A DNA stretch of 64,000 bases from Sophora flavescens (taxonomy: Eukaryota > Streptophyta > Magnoliopsida > Fabales > Fabaceae): positions 105,363,054 to 105,427,053 of the forward strand of contig CM061070.1 in the NCBI GenBank assembly GCA_030762895.1, in the 5' to 3' direction. Below the pieces are notes generated by a model. That model saw nothing but the letters and a program-made list of their open reading frames with translations, did not search any database and was not told where the DNA came from. The position numbers were made by a program, and so were the translations under genes. Shown one piece after another: positions 23,001 to 33,116 of this stretch (positions within the stretch are counted from its first letter, which is position 1; each line of letters starts with the position of its first letter).

Positions 23001-26000
23001 CCTACATGTCAGCTATGCCGCAAGTATGGTCACGACTCCTACAATTGTTGGTACAGGTTCGATGAAACCTTTGTGCCACCACCAATGCCTCCTCCCAATC
23101 CCGATCCAACTAATCAAAACAGTTATGCAGTGCAAGGAAATTACCCAGCTAATCCAGCTCAAGTTCTCTTGCCTAAACCATCAGTTCCTCATAATGTGAA
23201 CTATCAGCAACCACAGGCTTACATGGCCTCTCAAACACCTCAGTATGCACAAACTCCTCAGTTCAAAGCTCAAAATGAACAGCAATTTGAGTCACAGACT
23301 TGGTACCCTGACTCTGGTGCATCACACCATCTCACCGCTGATGCTCAAAACCTGAATCAAAGCACACCTTTCGGGGGCAATGACCAGGTGCTCATGGGAA
23401 ATGGGCAAGGTCTAAACATAAACTCAATAGGTTCCTCTAATCTTTATTCTTCTAAGAACCCTCACATTACCTTTTCACTTCACAATCTATTACTTGTGTC
23501 CACTATCACAAAGAATTTAATCTCAGTTTCCAAATTTGCTCTTGATAATAATGTGTATTTTGAGTTTCACCCTTATTCATGTTGTGTAAAATCACAGGAC
23601 TCTAATCAAGTCTTGCTTGAAGGCCCATTAGGGAGTGATGGCCTCTACTCCTTCGAGAATCTCAACATTCTTAAGGACATCTCACCTTCAAGATCACTGT
23701 CGCCAAGTTCCTCTTCCAAGTCTCCTAGTTGTTTTCCTACTGTAAATGCAAATACTATGTCTACTGGTTCTAGTTCTCTCAATACTTGGCATTGTAGGCT
23801 AGGCCATGCCCATCATAATGCTGTAAAAACAGTCTTACAGATTTGTAATCTTCCCTTGTCTAATAAAAGTGATCTTGAATTCTGTAATGCTTGTTGCTTC
23901 GGCAAAGCCCATAGACTCTATGCCCCTCCCTCTCTTTACTGTTCATAATACTACCTTTGAGCTAATACACACCGATCTTTGGGGTCCTGCACCCTTTGTT
24001 TCTTCTGGTGGATATACCTATTATATTACCTTTGTTGACGCTAAAACTAGATTCACTTGGATATATTTCCTAAAACAAAAATCAGATGCTATAACTGCCT
24101 TCAAACTCTTCTTTAATCTCATCCAAACTCAATTCTTTACCAAAATTAAAGTTGTTCAGTCTGACTGGGGTGGGGAATTTCGCCCCTTCACCAACTTTCT
24201 AAGTGAACTTGGTATCACTCACAGGCTAACCAGCCCCCACACTTCCCATAAAAATGGGACAGTGGAGAGGAAGCATCGGCAAATTGTTGAAATGGGTTTG
24301 AGCCTTCTCTCCCATGCCTCTATCCCTCTTACATACTGGGATCACAGCTTCACTCAAGCTGTGTACCTTATAAACAGATTACCTACAGTTGCTCTAAAGG
24401 AATTTTCCTCTCCTTTCCATGCCTTACATGGTTCCCCACCTGACTACATCGTCCTTAGAATCTTTGGATGTGCATGCTTCCCTTTTCTAAGGCCATACAA
24501 CAAACATAAAATCCAATTTAGGTCAACTGAGTGCATCTACCTTGGCCTCTCTCCTCAACATAAAGGGCACAAGTGCCTTGCTCCAAGTGGCAGAATTTAC
24601 ATTTCCAAGGATGTCCTCTTCAATGAAGGCAGTTTTCCCTATCCAAGTCTATTTCCATCGACCAATTCTTCTCCCTTTCTTGACATACCTTACTCAGGTT
24701 CTATTCCTATTCCTCAATATCCATTACTGTCCCCAACCCCTCTGAATCAATACCACTCTCCATCTGAGTCCTGCCCACATCAACTCACCTATTCATGACA
24801 CCTCTCCCTCAACTTCTCAAAACTCAGTTTCTCAGTCACCCACCCCACCTATTCCTGAGTCTCCAGTCACTCCAGTCTCTCCCACATCTCCCATTCCAGA
24901 AAATGCTGCTTCTAACCCTCTGTCTCCAGTCTCAGCATCCCCTACTTCTGTGACTGAAACTGCAACATCATCATCTTCCTCTACTACTTCTCTTCCCACT
25001 CCTCCCAGAAACTCTCATCCCATGTTGACCAGGTCCAAGACTGGTCACCTACCTCCAAGTGTTTATCTGACTCATCTTGAGCCATCTACTGTCAAAGCTG
25101 CCCTCGCCAATCCACAATGGCTTGCAGCCATGAAGGATGAGCACAATGCTCTCCTCAAAAATAATACATGGACTCTGGTCACTCTCCCCCCCGATAGGAA
25201 AGCCATAGGGTGCAAATGGGTTTTCAGGGTTAAAGAAAATCCTGATGGCAGCATTAACAAATACAAAGCCAGGCTAGTGGCCAAAGGCTTTCATCAGCAA
25301 CATGGATTTGATTTCCATGAAACTTTCTCACCAGTTGTAAAGCCAGTCACAATCAGAATTGTGCTCACTTTGGCTCTCACACACAAATGGCAGATTCAGC
25401 AGATAGATGTGAATAATGCCTTCCTAAATGGGCACTTAAGTGAAGAAGTCTATATGTTGCAGCCACCAGGCTTTGAATCAGAGGATAAGTCACTAGTTTG
25501 TAGACTGAACAGGGCCCTATATGGTCTAAAACAGGCCCCACGGGCGTGGTATGAAAGATTGGCGAAAGCCCTGGTTCAATATGGGTTCTCCACTAGCAAA
25601 TGTGATCCCTCTCTATTTGTATATTCCCAGAACAGTGTGGTTCTCTATGTCCTAGCTTATGTGGATGACATCATCCTAACTGGCTCCTCCACTACCTTCA
25701 TCAATGAGTTGATCAAGAAACTGAATGTGCAGTTTGCCTTAAAAGAGCTTGGCTCTCTAGATTATTTTCTGGGTATTGAGGTTAAACACCTCCCCTCGGG
25801 TGGCCTTCTTTTGACCCAGTCCAAATATGTTAGAGACCTACTAGACAAGGCTAATATGCTGGAAGCAAAAGGTATTTCTTCACCAATGGTCAGCAACTGC
25901 AAACTCTCAAAATTTGGGACCGATACACTCTCGGATCCACACCTATATAGGTCAGTAGTAGGGGCCTTACAGTATGCTACTCTAACCAGGCCGGATATAG

Positions 26001-29000
26001 CCTTTAGTGTCAACAAAGTATGCCAATTCATGGCAAATCCTCTGGACTCTCACTGGCAGGCAGTAAAAAGGATACTGAGGTATCTCAAAGGCTCTATCAA
26101 CTTTGGTCTGCTACTGAGACCAGCTCCTATAAATCACCTATCTGCTCTAAATGCATACTGTGATGCAGACTGGGCAAGTGACCCAGATGATAGAAGATCA
26201 ACTTCTGGATCCTGCATTTTCTTTGGACCCAACTTGGTGTCATGGTGCTCCAAAAAGCAGTCATTAGTTGCCTGTTCCAGCACAGAAGCTGTATACAGGA
26301 GCATGGCCAACACTGTTGCAGAACTTACTTGGATATAGTCCCTACTGACTGAGCTGGCCATTCCTTTTGCTGTTCCAAAAGTCTTTTGTGATAATCTAAG
26401 TACAGTCTCTGTGGCACACAATCCACTCCTCCACACCCAGACCAAGCATATTGAGCTAGGCATACACTTTGCGAGAGAAAAAGTCCTTGCCAAAGCTCTG
26501 TCTGTCCATCATGTGCCAAGTACAGAACAACTTGCAGATTCACTCACTAAGCCTCTTTCCTCCACTCAGTTTGTATCTCTAAGAACCAAACTCAATGTGG
26601 TTGCTTCTCAACAACCACCTTGAGTTTGAAGGGGGGCTAATAGAGTACAGTAGATCAATGTAAGCCAAAATCCCATAACTGAATGTGCTGAGTCAGCACT
26701 GATTCAATTATGGTCAGTTTGGCAGTTGTAGCCTAGCTGGCATGGTAGTTAGCACACTGCACAGGCTATAAATAGCCAAAACTGTATTCAACTAAATCAA
26801 GAAATTGAAAACAGAATCTTCAAGATTCAGATTAACTGCTCCCTCTCTCTCTCTTTCTCTTTCTTTAATGAGGTCAAAACTTGCAACTTTTTATGATATA
26901 ATTAAAAAAATTAGCCAGGTCATTATTGACATTCATTTGGTAATGATGAAGATTTTCATATATCTACAAAAAAAAAATATATATATATATAACAGTATTT
27001 GTTCGTGCAAGTAATAACTGCTAAAAATTCTATAACTTCATCTTATTCTTTTTTGTTGATAAAGTACACAATGGTTCATTTGACTTCTAGGTTATACTTC
27101 ACTCTGAAGTAAAGGCTAAATTGACCATATATGATGCTTGGCTTGATCTTCAAGATGGATTTGTTCATACTGGACAAACTGAGGGTAGACCTAATTCAAG
27201 TGACTTCCCACTAGTCATATCTCCGACTTCCAAAGCAGGGATTTTGTTTAGTATCTGCCTAGGCAAGACAAACGCAGAAGGTAGTCACACTCTGCCAGAG
27301 ATCAGTGAAATGATGTTATTGTTGTTTTTTAATATATTGACACCAAATAATTTGACAAGTGCCCTAAATTTCAGAGTTACTACTAATCAATGAAGAACTC
27401 GGGAACTTATAATTATTACTGTTAAACTCAATTAGTTCCTGCCACGGGGAGTGTATTTCTGTAATTCTAACCATTTTCGTATGTTACTGATTAGTTGACA
27501 TATTGTAGTTCAAATTTTATAATTTGTCAATATTAATATGTTTATTCTCTTGATGTTACCAGTTCCATGTCGATCTTTCCGAATATGCAACAGAAAATCT
27601 TGTGGACTTTCACGTTTCTATCCCAATAGAATATTTACCTGTCAAAATTATAATAGCCTGATTTCTGCAATTATTCAACTGATTGATTTGAACCCAAAAA
27701 ACAATGCAGAAGCCAGAAAGCAACCAGAAAGCATATTAAATATCAAATATGGAGTTTCTGGTGATAGAACAATTGGAGCCCACCCTCCTGTCATGAATGA
27801 ATCTACTGGAGATGATGGTGCCAGACAGGAGTTGATCTTTAGGAGTGCAATTACTTTGCAAAGGCCTGTGCTTGATCCATGCCTAGCTGTTGGTTTTCTT
27901 TCTCTCCCTTCAGATGGCCTAAGAGTTGGGAAACTAGTTAAGATGCAATGGCGGGTGGAAAGGTTAAAGGATTTGGATAAGAAAGAAGTTTCTGAACAGA
28001 ATGTAAGTCCCTGTGAACATGTTCAACAGTTTAATGGTTTCTTAGGATTCTGGTGTATTATTTGCTACTGTGGGTTTTGAACTTCAAACTTCAACTTTTT
28101 TATGTGCATAATCTTATTTCTTGTTTCACAGCAAAGTGAAGAAACGATCACTTTTGTTGGCGTTGTTTGGGCAAAAATTGAGAAAGGACAGAAAGTTGAG
28201 GTTCTTCTTTTTTGGAAAAAGGGAAATGGTATTCATAAAAAAAAAAGGGAATAGTTTTTTTTACGGGGGTGGCATTTTATTTTCCCCTCTTGTTTTTGTG
28301 AAACAATTGAGCCATTGAAGATGTTTGAAGGTAATTTTCGATTGTTCAGGAACAAATAATGAAAGAAAAACTATTAGTACAAATACAAGCCTTCCATTGT
28401 CTTATATTTACGTGAGAGCTATTTTAGTGTGTCTCACATAAAATCATTCTCCTTTTATTGGCTGCTTCCTTCATATTCTCTTTAGTTTTCCAAATAATGG
28501 AATAAAACTTTCACCGTGTCCTATTCCTCCCTCAGCAATATTATCCCTCCAACCCTTCCCAGACCCTCAAAGCATATGTCTTATCGAATGATGTCAACGC
28601 GTTGCATGACTCTGTCTCTATCTTCGGAGAAACAGAAGAGGGAAATTGATTAAATATCTGAAGAGTTGTTTCAGTCCTAAATCTGGATAAATATTGTGCT
28701 AGTATTGTGTGATTTTCATCTACTCTTGCTGTATTTGTTTGATGCTATAATTTTGTTTTAATTTAAACAGGATGAGGTCCTATATGAGGTAAATGCTAAT
28801 TCTGGAAATTGGATGATAGCTGGGAGGAAAAGAGGACATGTATGTCTCTCCACAAAACAAGGTACTTGGATCCATTGACATTTAGTTTGTAAAAATGTCT
28901 TTTTAGGTAAATGAGAAGAACATATTTTCAAGCATGTTATAGTCTGCAGGGCATTACTTTCAACGCGCTACGCCTTCATTGATATTTGATTTTCTTTCTT

Positions 29001-29192
29001 TCCATGGTAGGTGCAAGGATCATTATCTCAGTATTATGCATGCCACTGGTGGCTGGTTATGTACGTCCGCCAGTACTTGGGCTGCCGGATGTCGATGATG
29101 CAAATATAAGCTGCAAACCTGCTGGACCACATCTTGTTTGTGTTTTGCCACCAGCTCTCAGCTCATCCTTCTGCATTCCAGTTAATTCATGA
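8084..29192 (+). CDS. TRS130: TRAPPII subunit TRS130/TRAPPC10 (CLUB-like), 21 exons
   Basis: Exons: 8084-8147, 8798-9027, 11234-11415, 12019-12202, 12348-12438, 12610-12770, 13879-13968, 14107-14268, 14515-14576, 14726-14816, 18923-19086, 19199-19385, 19620-20165, 20260-20472, 20719-21103, 21190-21280, 21417-21501, 27091-27280, 27710-28002, 28771-28861, 29011-29192. All junctions are GT-AG, phases match and the joined frame is open to TGA at 29190-29192: 1247 residues, close to the about 1.26-kilo-residue Arabidopsis protein (from memory). Hallmarks are MANFLAQF at the start, WFREPYATVVLVTCE, TLDRRVQFYEDEIRKLSEQR, AENYHRSWWKRHGV-like sequence in exon 13, and the conserved tail HLVCVLPPALSSSFCIP. 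Family knowledge: Trs130 is a large TRAPPII-specific subunit; TRAPPII activates Rab-A/Rab11-type GTPases at the trans-Golgi network and is needed for cytokinesis in plants. Introns 2, 10 and 17 carry transposons, yet every exon and splice site is intact, so the gene is probably functional. Confidence 0.95.
9440..10405 (+). mobile_element. LINE ORF2 3' fragment in TRS130 intron 2
   Basis: Translated in pieces on the + strand, it gives the C-terminal part of a plant L1 ORF2. Segments seen are FWEDI and SEAFPRLFHL (9598-9660), VYQFYSQITSLGSWNLHF (about 9686-9740), then a zf-RVT block at 9855-10040 (KFKAPSKVK, RINTNDMLQNHRPL, CCCSSESRAHLFLH). Several stops and shifts separate the pieces. It ends near an A-rich stretch at 10396-10405. 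5'-truncated copy inserted in sense orientation within the intron. Confidence 0.75.
14914..15244 (+). repeat. 5' LTR of TR-GAG element
   Basis: 331 bp, TGTTAGATATTGG to CCAGTTCTATCA. It contains short GGGCCTAA/TGGGTC repeats at the start. Confidence 0.88.
15334..16458 (+). CDS. Retrotransposon gag protein (Ty3-gypsy Retrotrans_gag type)
   Basis: An open frame of about 374 codons from ATG 15334 to TAG/TAA-bounded end at 16458, just inside the 3' LTR. It has a basic N-terminus, then FDGEDVYGWVNRVERYFELR, EGKVLKWYQWW, WNDFRSAVVQRFQ, GKVEEYREQFELYTG and LKEEVRAELKL. These are the landmarks of the capsid-like domain of plant Ty3-gypsy elements. No CCHC knuckle and no protease motif follow. The C-terminal third is low-complexity and without recognised domain. 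An overlapping frame starting at the ATG at 15300 (MEAQIEFQERGYEIRR) looks like the usual gypsy gag N-terminus, so a one-step frameshift near 15340-15400 may have split the original gag. Confidence 0.75.
   Translation: MKYDGFSKRRESRREDRSVSNKINGTDHVTRGGSGGSHSGGDGGKEENSEFRNRGERWRKLEIPIFDGEDVYGWVNRVERYFELRSMNEERLQAVKVATEGKVLKWYQWWEFYVQNPTWNDFRSAVVQRFQTQSPYELLLSLKQTGKVEEYREQFELYTGPLRSAEPGYLRGIFLKGLKEEVRAELKLHQVKNLTELMDCAQRIDEQKGTATDSKFPVTPHPEPSYRDTRAVVVEESGSNTHGRPREDRTEMENGKRSPPLDLMGQAQFGERKQGVSIGTVGWASVDKNLVPQNLCNKRPVYLRNIKIVPQPHLSTARQPQVSSSVHKDGTIMEEMLQDRAPPEPPDQNPHVASRNSGAVLEDREGWKIGLMGH
16432..16760 (+). repeat. 3' LTR of TR-GAG element
   Basis: About 329 bp, matching the 5' LTR except for a small deletion near its first bases and a handful of substitutions (for example GAGACTGAG versus GAGGCTAAG). 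Confidence 0.85.
17364..17843. repeat. Inverted-repeat segment in TRS130 intron 10
   Basis: Arms 17364-17408 and about 17800-17843 are reverse complements over about 45 bp with a few mismatches (core CCGGAATCTGGGTTTAGAGA). The loop is CT-rich then GA-rich, itself partly complementary. Just outside the right arm, up to about 18000, run phrases of the type GGGACCAAAA repeated four times, common in legume transposon ends. Probably a decayed non-autonomous DNA element; superfamily not determined. Confidence 0.5.
18085..18769. mobile_element. Non-autonomous hAT element in TRS130 intron 10
   Basis: An 8-bp target duplication ATAGAACT flanks it (18077-18084 and 18770-18777). The ends are inverted, CAGAGTAGTCAAT on the left and CAGAGTAGTTAAT in reverse complement on the right. 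Subterminal GC-rich stretches full of ATAGCG-type motifs on both sides fit hAT binding regions. No transposase is present. Length 685 bp. Confidence 0.88.
21871..22102 (+). repeat. 5' LTR of intronic copia element
   Basis: 232 bp. It contains a TATA-like CTATAAATAG near 21999-22008 and a CT microsatellite at its 3' end. Confidence 0.88.
22138..26623 (+). pseudogene. Ty1-copia gag-pol polyprotein, broken
   Basis: Gag starts at ATG 22138 (LSVKLDDQNFLLWKQQVEAVI). It carries a zinc knuckle (CQLCRKYGHDSYNC) near 23010-23050. Protease WYPDSGASHH is at about 23300. The GAG-pre-integrase (HCRLGHAHHN) and integrase (HTDLWGP, QSDWGGEF, NGTVERKHRQ) run to about 24450. RT is at 25100-25900 (GCKWVFRVK, QIDVNNAFLNG, YGLKQAPRAWYERL, YVDDIIL). 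RNase H with CDADWASDPDDRRSTSG is near 26155. Breaks: TAG at 22417-22419, a frameshift near 22840, a TGA near 22993, frameshifts near 23900 and 24800-24950, and TAG at 26336-26338, after which the same frame continues to 26623. The RT catalytic box is intact. Confidence 0.9.
26638..26867 (+). repeat. 3' LTR of intronic copia element
   Basis: 230 bp. It differs from the 5' LTR by about six substitutions, all transitions, plus a small length change in the CT run. Confidence 0.88.
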
Positions 29193-29918
29193 GTTTAGCA
29201 GTATCTTTCCACTCAAGTTTGATTGAGTTTTTGTGTTCTATCACAAGTCAGAAAATTTTACTTAGATTTAATTAAGCCAAGTGTAACATTTTACCTGTTT
29301 TCTTCATTGCATGAAGAATCTCTATAGTTGGATTTTGTGTTGCTTGTGGCCTCTAGGCAGTGTTCAGAGAGTGTCAGCAGCAACCCTGGCGCGTGTACAG
29401 TGGAAATTTGTGCTCATACTTGTACCATAGATATACAAACCTTAACATTCTTTAGTCTCGTATGAAATGATAGAAATTGGTGGAAACATAAACATTATAA
29501 ATTTATCAATTTTATTTTCTCGTTTAAACTTGATCAGAGTTGCCACTTGATGATGAATTTATTTTGGCAGTCATTCAATGTCATCATTTTATTCCCGAAC
29601 ATTTTTTACAAAAAGATGATAGCTCATTAATATTTTTTTATATAGTATAAAGTTTTATATATGTTATATGTAAATATTTAACTTACATAAAAGTATGGGT
29701 GATCTATCAGATGTTAAAGCCAACAGCGGTGTATGATTATCATAGGTGATTTGGCATTTGGTCTTAACGTTCATAGATAATGAAAGCTTGTAACATGACA
29801 GACAAACATCAAAAGCACTCGAGCACCGTTAAACATAACATTTACTAAGCAATAAGAATGGGAAAAGTAGCTGAAAAAAATGTTATTATAAAAAAAGATA
29901 CATTAAAATTGCGGTACA
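29193..29918. other. TRS130 3' flank
   Basis: No second gene seen. The 3' UTR of TRS130 must end here; no canonical AATAAA was identified with certainty. The rest is AT-rich spacer. Confidence 0.5.
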
Positions 29919-29989
29919 GGTCCCACCGAGATATGAACTCAGGTTAGTGGATTCAGAGTCCAATGTCCTAACCGCTAGACCATGGGACC
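29919..29989 (-). tRNA. tRNA-Gln (anticodon CUG)
   Basis: The minus strand folds as a 71-nt cloverleaf. The acceptor stem GGTCCCA/TGGGACC is fully paired. The D arm contains TAGCGGTTA. The anticodon loop CTCTGAA has anticodon CTG, and the T arm CTGAG-TTCATAT-CTCGG is paired. The sequence matches the eukaryotic nuclear tRNA-Gln pattern, with no intron. Two weaknesses: the outermost anticodon-stem pair is a mismatch and one D-stem pair is imperfect, so it may be a diverging copy. A T-run terminator in the usual place downstream (minus strand, below 29919) is not obvious. Confidence 0.82.
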
Positions 29990-30594
29990 ACCTTGCTAAG
30001 CTATTTATTGAAAATGTTTAAATATTAGAAATGAATATTCAAGTGGTACTAATATGCATATCCACTATGTCTGCCAAAGCTACACAAATCGACGTGTATG
30101 CATTCTCTGTAGCCTTAACAAACTTGTATTTGCATGGAACATATGCACATGACAATTGCATAATTTGAAATTGTTAAATTAATCATTTGATCTTTTTATG
30201 TGATATTGATTTTGAAGTTGATTTATATATGTGAAATTTTTTGAAATTGATTTATATATGTATAATTATTTTAAATATTTTTAATTTGATCTTTGTCGTT
30301 TATTAATGTTATAACGTTGTTTGACAGAGTTAAAGTATTTGGGTTGAAGTCAAAATTTTTTGGTCACTACATCTTTATTTTGGTCCCTATACGTGATGAT
30401 CAAATATTTTTAATGATATAATTTGTGATTGATTGACAATGTAAAAAAAATATACTGACAATACATATCAATTAAATCTAATAATATTGGGTCTCGATCA
30501 CATATCAATTACACATAACATAAATCATTCAAACATATTGGCCAATGAACAATTGAGATATGGCAAGCACCACCCAACTCCAAAGAATGAATAA
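29990..30594. other. AT-rich intergenic spacer
   Basis: No gene seen. A segment near 30390-30480 resembles one near 4735-4810, suggesting fragments of one old MITE family. Confidence 0.4.
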
Positions 30595-30920
30595 GGGTGC
30601 GTTTGGATAAACAACTTAATTAAGAACTTATCATATAAGATCTTATCGCATGAGAGCTTATGCCACAAGCACTTAAGGAAAGAAAAAGAAAGAAATGGGC
30701 ATGAGAGGATTCGAATGGTGAAAAACACGGAGATGGTGTTTAGTGCATAAGCTCTTATAATAATTCCATAAGCTTCTCCCAGTGACTTATGAAAATAAGT
30801 TAAAAACTCCTTATGGGATGACATAAGTTATTTTTATAAACTCTGTCAAACACACTGCATAATAGTTTATGTCATCAGATAAGTTAAAAGAAACTTAAAT
30901 AAGCTCTTCCAAACGTCACC
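30595..30920. mobile_element. Tourist-like (PIF/Harbinger) MITE
   Basis: 3-bp target duplication TAA (30592-30594 and 30921-30923). Inverted ends GGGTGCGTTTGGA and, in reverse complement, GGTGACGTTTGGA, followed by AACTTAATTAAG-like subterminal sequence on both sides. 326 bp, no coding capacity. Confidence 0.75.
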
Positions 30921-30971
30921 TAAGTAGTACATCCACTTTAAATGACAAGCATTATCCTCCACACTTGTTTG

Positions 30972-31331
30972 CAAAGATGGAGCCAGACTTACATGATAGG
31001 GAGGACCAACTAATAAAACTAAATTTCATTCAATAAATATATATACATCAAATTTCATTTAATATATTCATAATTATATTTTCAAAATATTAATTATATT
31101 AATAATCTATTCAAAAAAGAATGTCTTTCCTACACGTCACTAAAATTATTTATAATTTAATGATTACTAAATTTTTTAACAATTTTCTTTTTAATGTATA
31201 TACTATTGACCTATAATAAACCATAAGATGATAATATAATTATATATTTTCATTTATATATATATATATATAAAGAAAAAAAAGTCAAGGAGGGCAGTGG
31301 CCCTCCAAGCCACAAAGTGGCTCCGTCCCTG
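30972..31331. mobile_element. Non-autonomous hAT element
   Basis: An exact 8-bp duplication CTTGTTTG flanks it (30964-30971 and 31332-31339). Inverted ends are CAAAGATGGAGCCA and, in reverse complement, CAGGGACGGAGCCA, the classic hAT end type. AT-rich interior with a short TA run; no transposase. Confidence 0.85.
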
Positions 31332-31637
31332 CTTGTTTGTATCGGCGTTGGCTTCAATCCTCCATGCCAAAGTCGGAGGATCCATCCTCTTTGATTTTCT
31401 ACCGTTGATATACTAATATAAAAAATGAAGGGACAAGATTAAAACTCCGGAAAAGTGTTGTAGCCGGTTGAACATTAAATGTCGGAAATGGAAAACCGGA
31501 CAAAAGGGTAAAAGTTTTAAACAATTATCAAGGTGCAGTGAGAGACAGTATGAGCTCGTCCTCCGTACCATATGTGGAACCCACCTTCACTGTTCATCTG
31601 CAATAACCCATCCCCTTCTCTCTCTCACACACAAATA

Positions 31638-32606
31638 ATGTCAGAAAAGTCATAAAAAATAATAGCAATAACAATTTACACCAATAAATATTCATCAATT
31701 ATTACAGTAGTAAAAAAATTTTACCTTGTAAGAATTAAAAGAAAGTTACCTACAATTTAGAAGGAACACTGCTACAAAAAAAATTATACCATAAGTATAG
31801 GAGTAACGATGATATTAATGTTAAAGTATCTATTTAAAACAACAAGAGGCAATAAAAAAAATCTCCTAATAACAAGTAGCAAATAATATCACAAGAGTCA
31901 TAAAAAAAATAATAGCAATAACAATTTACACCAATAAATATTCATCAATTATTACAGTAGTAAAAGAAAATTACATTGTAAGAATTAAAAGAAAGTTACC
32001 TGCAATTCAGAAGGAACACTGCTACAAAAAAAAATATACTATAAGTATAGGGAGTAACGATGACATTAATGCTAAAGTATCTATTTAAAACAACAAGAGA
32101 CAATAAAAAAATCCCCTAATAACACGTAGCAAATAATATCACAAGAGTCATAAAAAAATAATAGTAATAACAATTTACACTAATAAATATTCATCAATTA
32201 TTACAATAGTAAAAAAAAAATTTACCTTGTAAGAATTAAAAGAAAGTTACCAGCAATTTTAAAGGAACACTGCTAAAAAAAATTATACTATAAGTATAGG
32301 GAGTAACGATGACATTAATGCTATTACAAGGTAAAAAAAATTTTACTACTGTAATAATTGATGAATATTTATCGGTGTAAATTGTTATTACTATTATTTT
32401 TTTATACCTCTTATTATTGCTATCAATTGTTTTATTTTTATTTTTTTAATATTGGTAGGCGTCAGTCTGACTACCAGTCAGAATTAAAAAAAATAAAATA
32501 TGTAATGTGTCCGAAAGGACCCGCAATTGATAAATAGTTTCTGAACAATTCTAAAGTGGTAAATAGTTTTTAAAAGGACCCACTTTGATAAAAAAAACCT
32601 ATTGTC
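31638..32606. mobile_element. Fold-back element copy 2, with tandem ~245-bp repeats
   Basis: About 31638-32320 holds successive copies of the same ~245-bp unit found in the arms of the element at 5129-7780. Repeat landmarks are AAAAAATTATACTATAAG, ATGACATTAATG and CAATTATTACAGTAGTAA, recurring near 31770/32030/32280. From about 32321 the sequence runs as the reverse complement, then into the outer-tip sequence (GGTAGGCGTCAGTCTGAC, AAATAGTTT) to about 32606. The left outer tip is missing, so this copy is truncated or rearranged. No ORF. Confidence 0.75.
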
Positions 32607-32942
32607 ATTCTTGTCACTGTAACAAAATATAGTAACCGAAACGAAACAGGAAGAAAAGGAGAGTAACCGGATAAATAAAAAAGTAAATGAATTGTATTTA
32701 CTGGGAACCGAACTGAGCGGACAAATAAGAAGTGAGTATCAAAACTCAACTCCTATGATGGAGTATTGAAGACGCGCCCCGACCAATAACTATACTTAAC
32801 ATAGGCACCTAATTTTGTTTACAATATACGTAGGTGACACACGTGCAAGTAATGTGATGCAATTAGAGTTGATAAATAAAAAAACATGGGCAAGAGGGTA
32901 ATGGGGCGCAGCACTTTGGTTGGTTCAGCTTGGCACCATTAC

Positions 32943-33101
32943 ACGCACGATGTGGTCTTCTTTAATCGTACTGTCTGGGATTCGAATTCCAATTATGGGA
33001 ATAGAGGAATTGTTCCTTAATTAATATTTTACATCTTGAGAGATTAGTTTTATATCTATCTATCATAGGATGCCTCGGGTTCCATCCTAAAAAAAAAAAA
33101 A
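32943..33101 (+). mobile_element. SINE-like retroposon candidate
   Basis: The segment ends in a 14-base A run (33089-33102) and is flanked by a 15-bp repeat with three mismatches (32928-32942 GCTTGGCACCATTAC and 33102-33116 ACTTGGCACGGTTAC), as expected of an old target duplication. It contains GGGATTCGAATTCC, close to a pol III B box. The A box is unclear. 159 bp. Confidence 0.45.
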
Positions 33102-33116
33102 ACTTGGCACGGTTAC

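Larger units (their letters stand above)
21871..26867 (+). mobile_element. Complete Ty1-copia element in TRS130 intron 17, decayed
   Basis: LTRs at 21871-22102 and 26638-26867 are flanked by the 5-bp duplication ATGAG (21866-21870 and 26868-26872). A tRNA-Met type primer-binding site (TGGTATCTAGAGC, with one extra base) follows the 5' LTR at once, and a polypurine tract (GAAGGGGGG) precedes the 3' LTR. Orientation is the same as TRS130. The LTRs start TAATAG and end TTTA instead of the usual TG/CA. All coding domains are present but broken. Confidence 0.92.

Noticed and set aside
28134..28210. Possible extra TRS130 exon (QSEETITFVGVVWAKIEKG...)
   Set aside because: It follows a good acceptor and is stop-free, but the only nearby donor would shift the frame of the next exon; known TRS130 proteins go directly from exon 19 to DEVLYEVNAN in exon 20.
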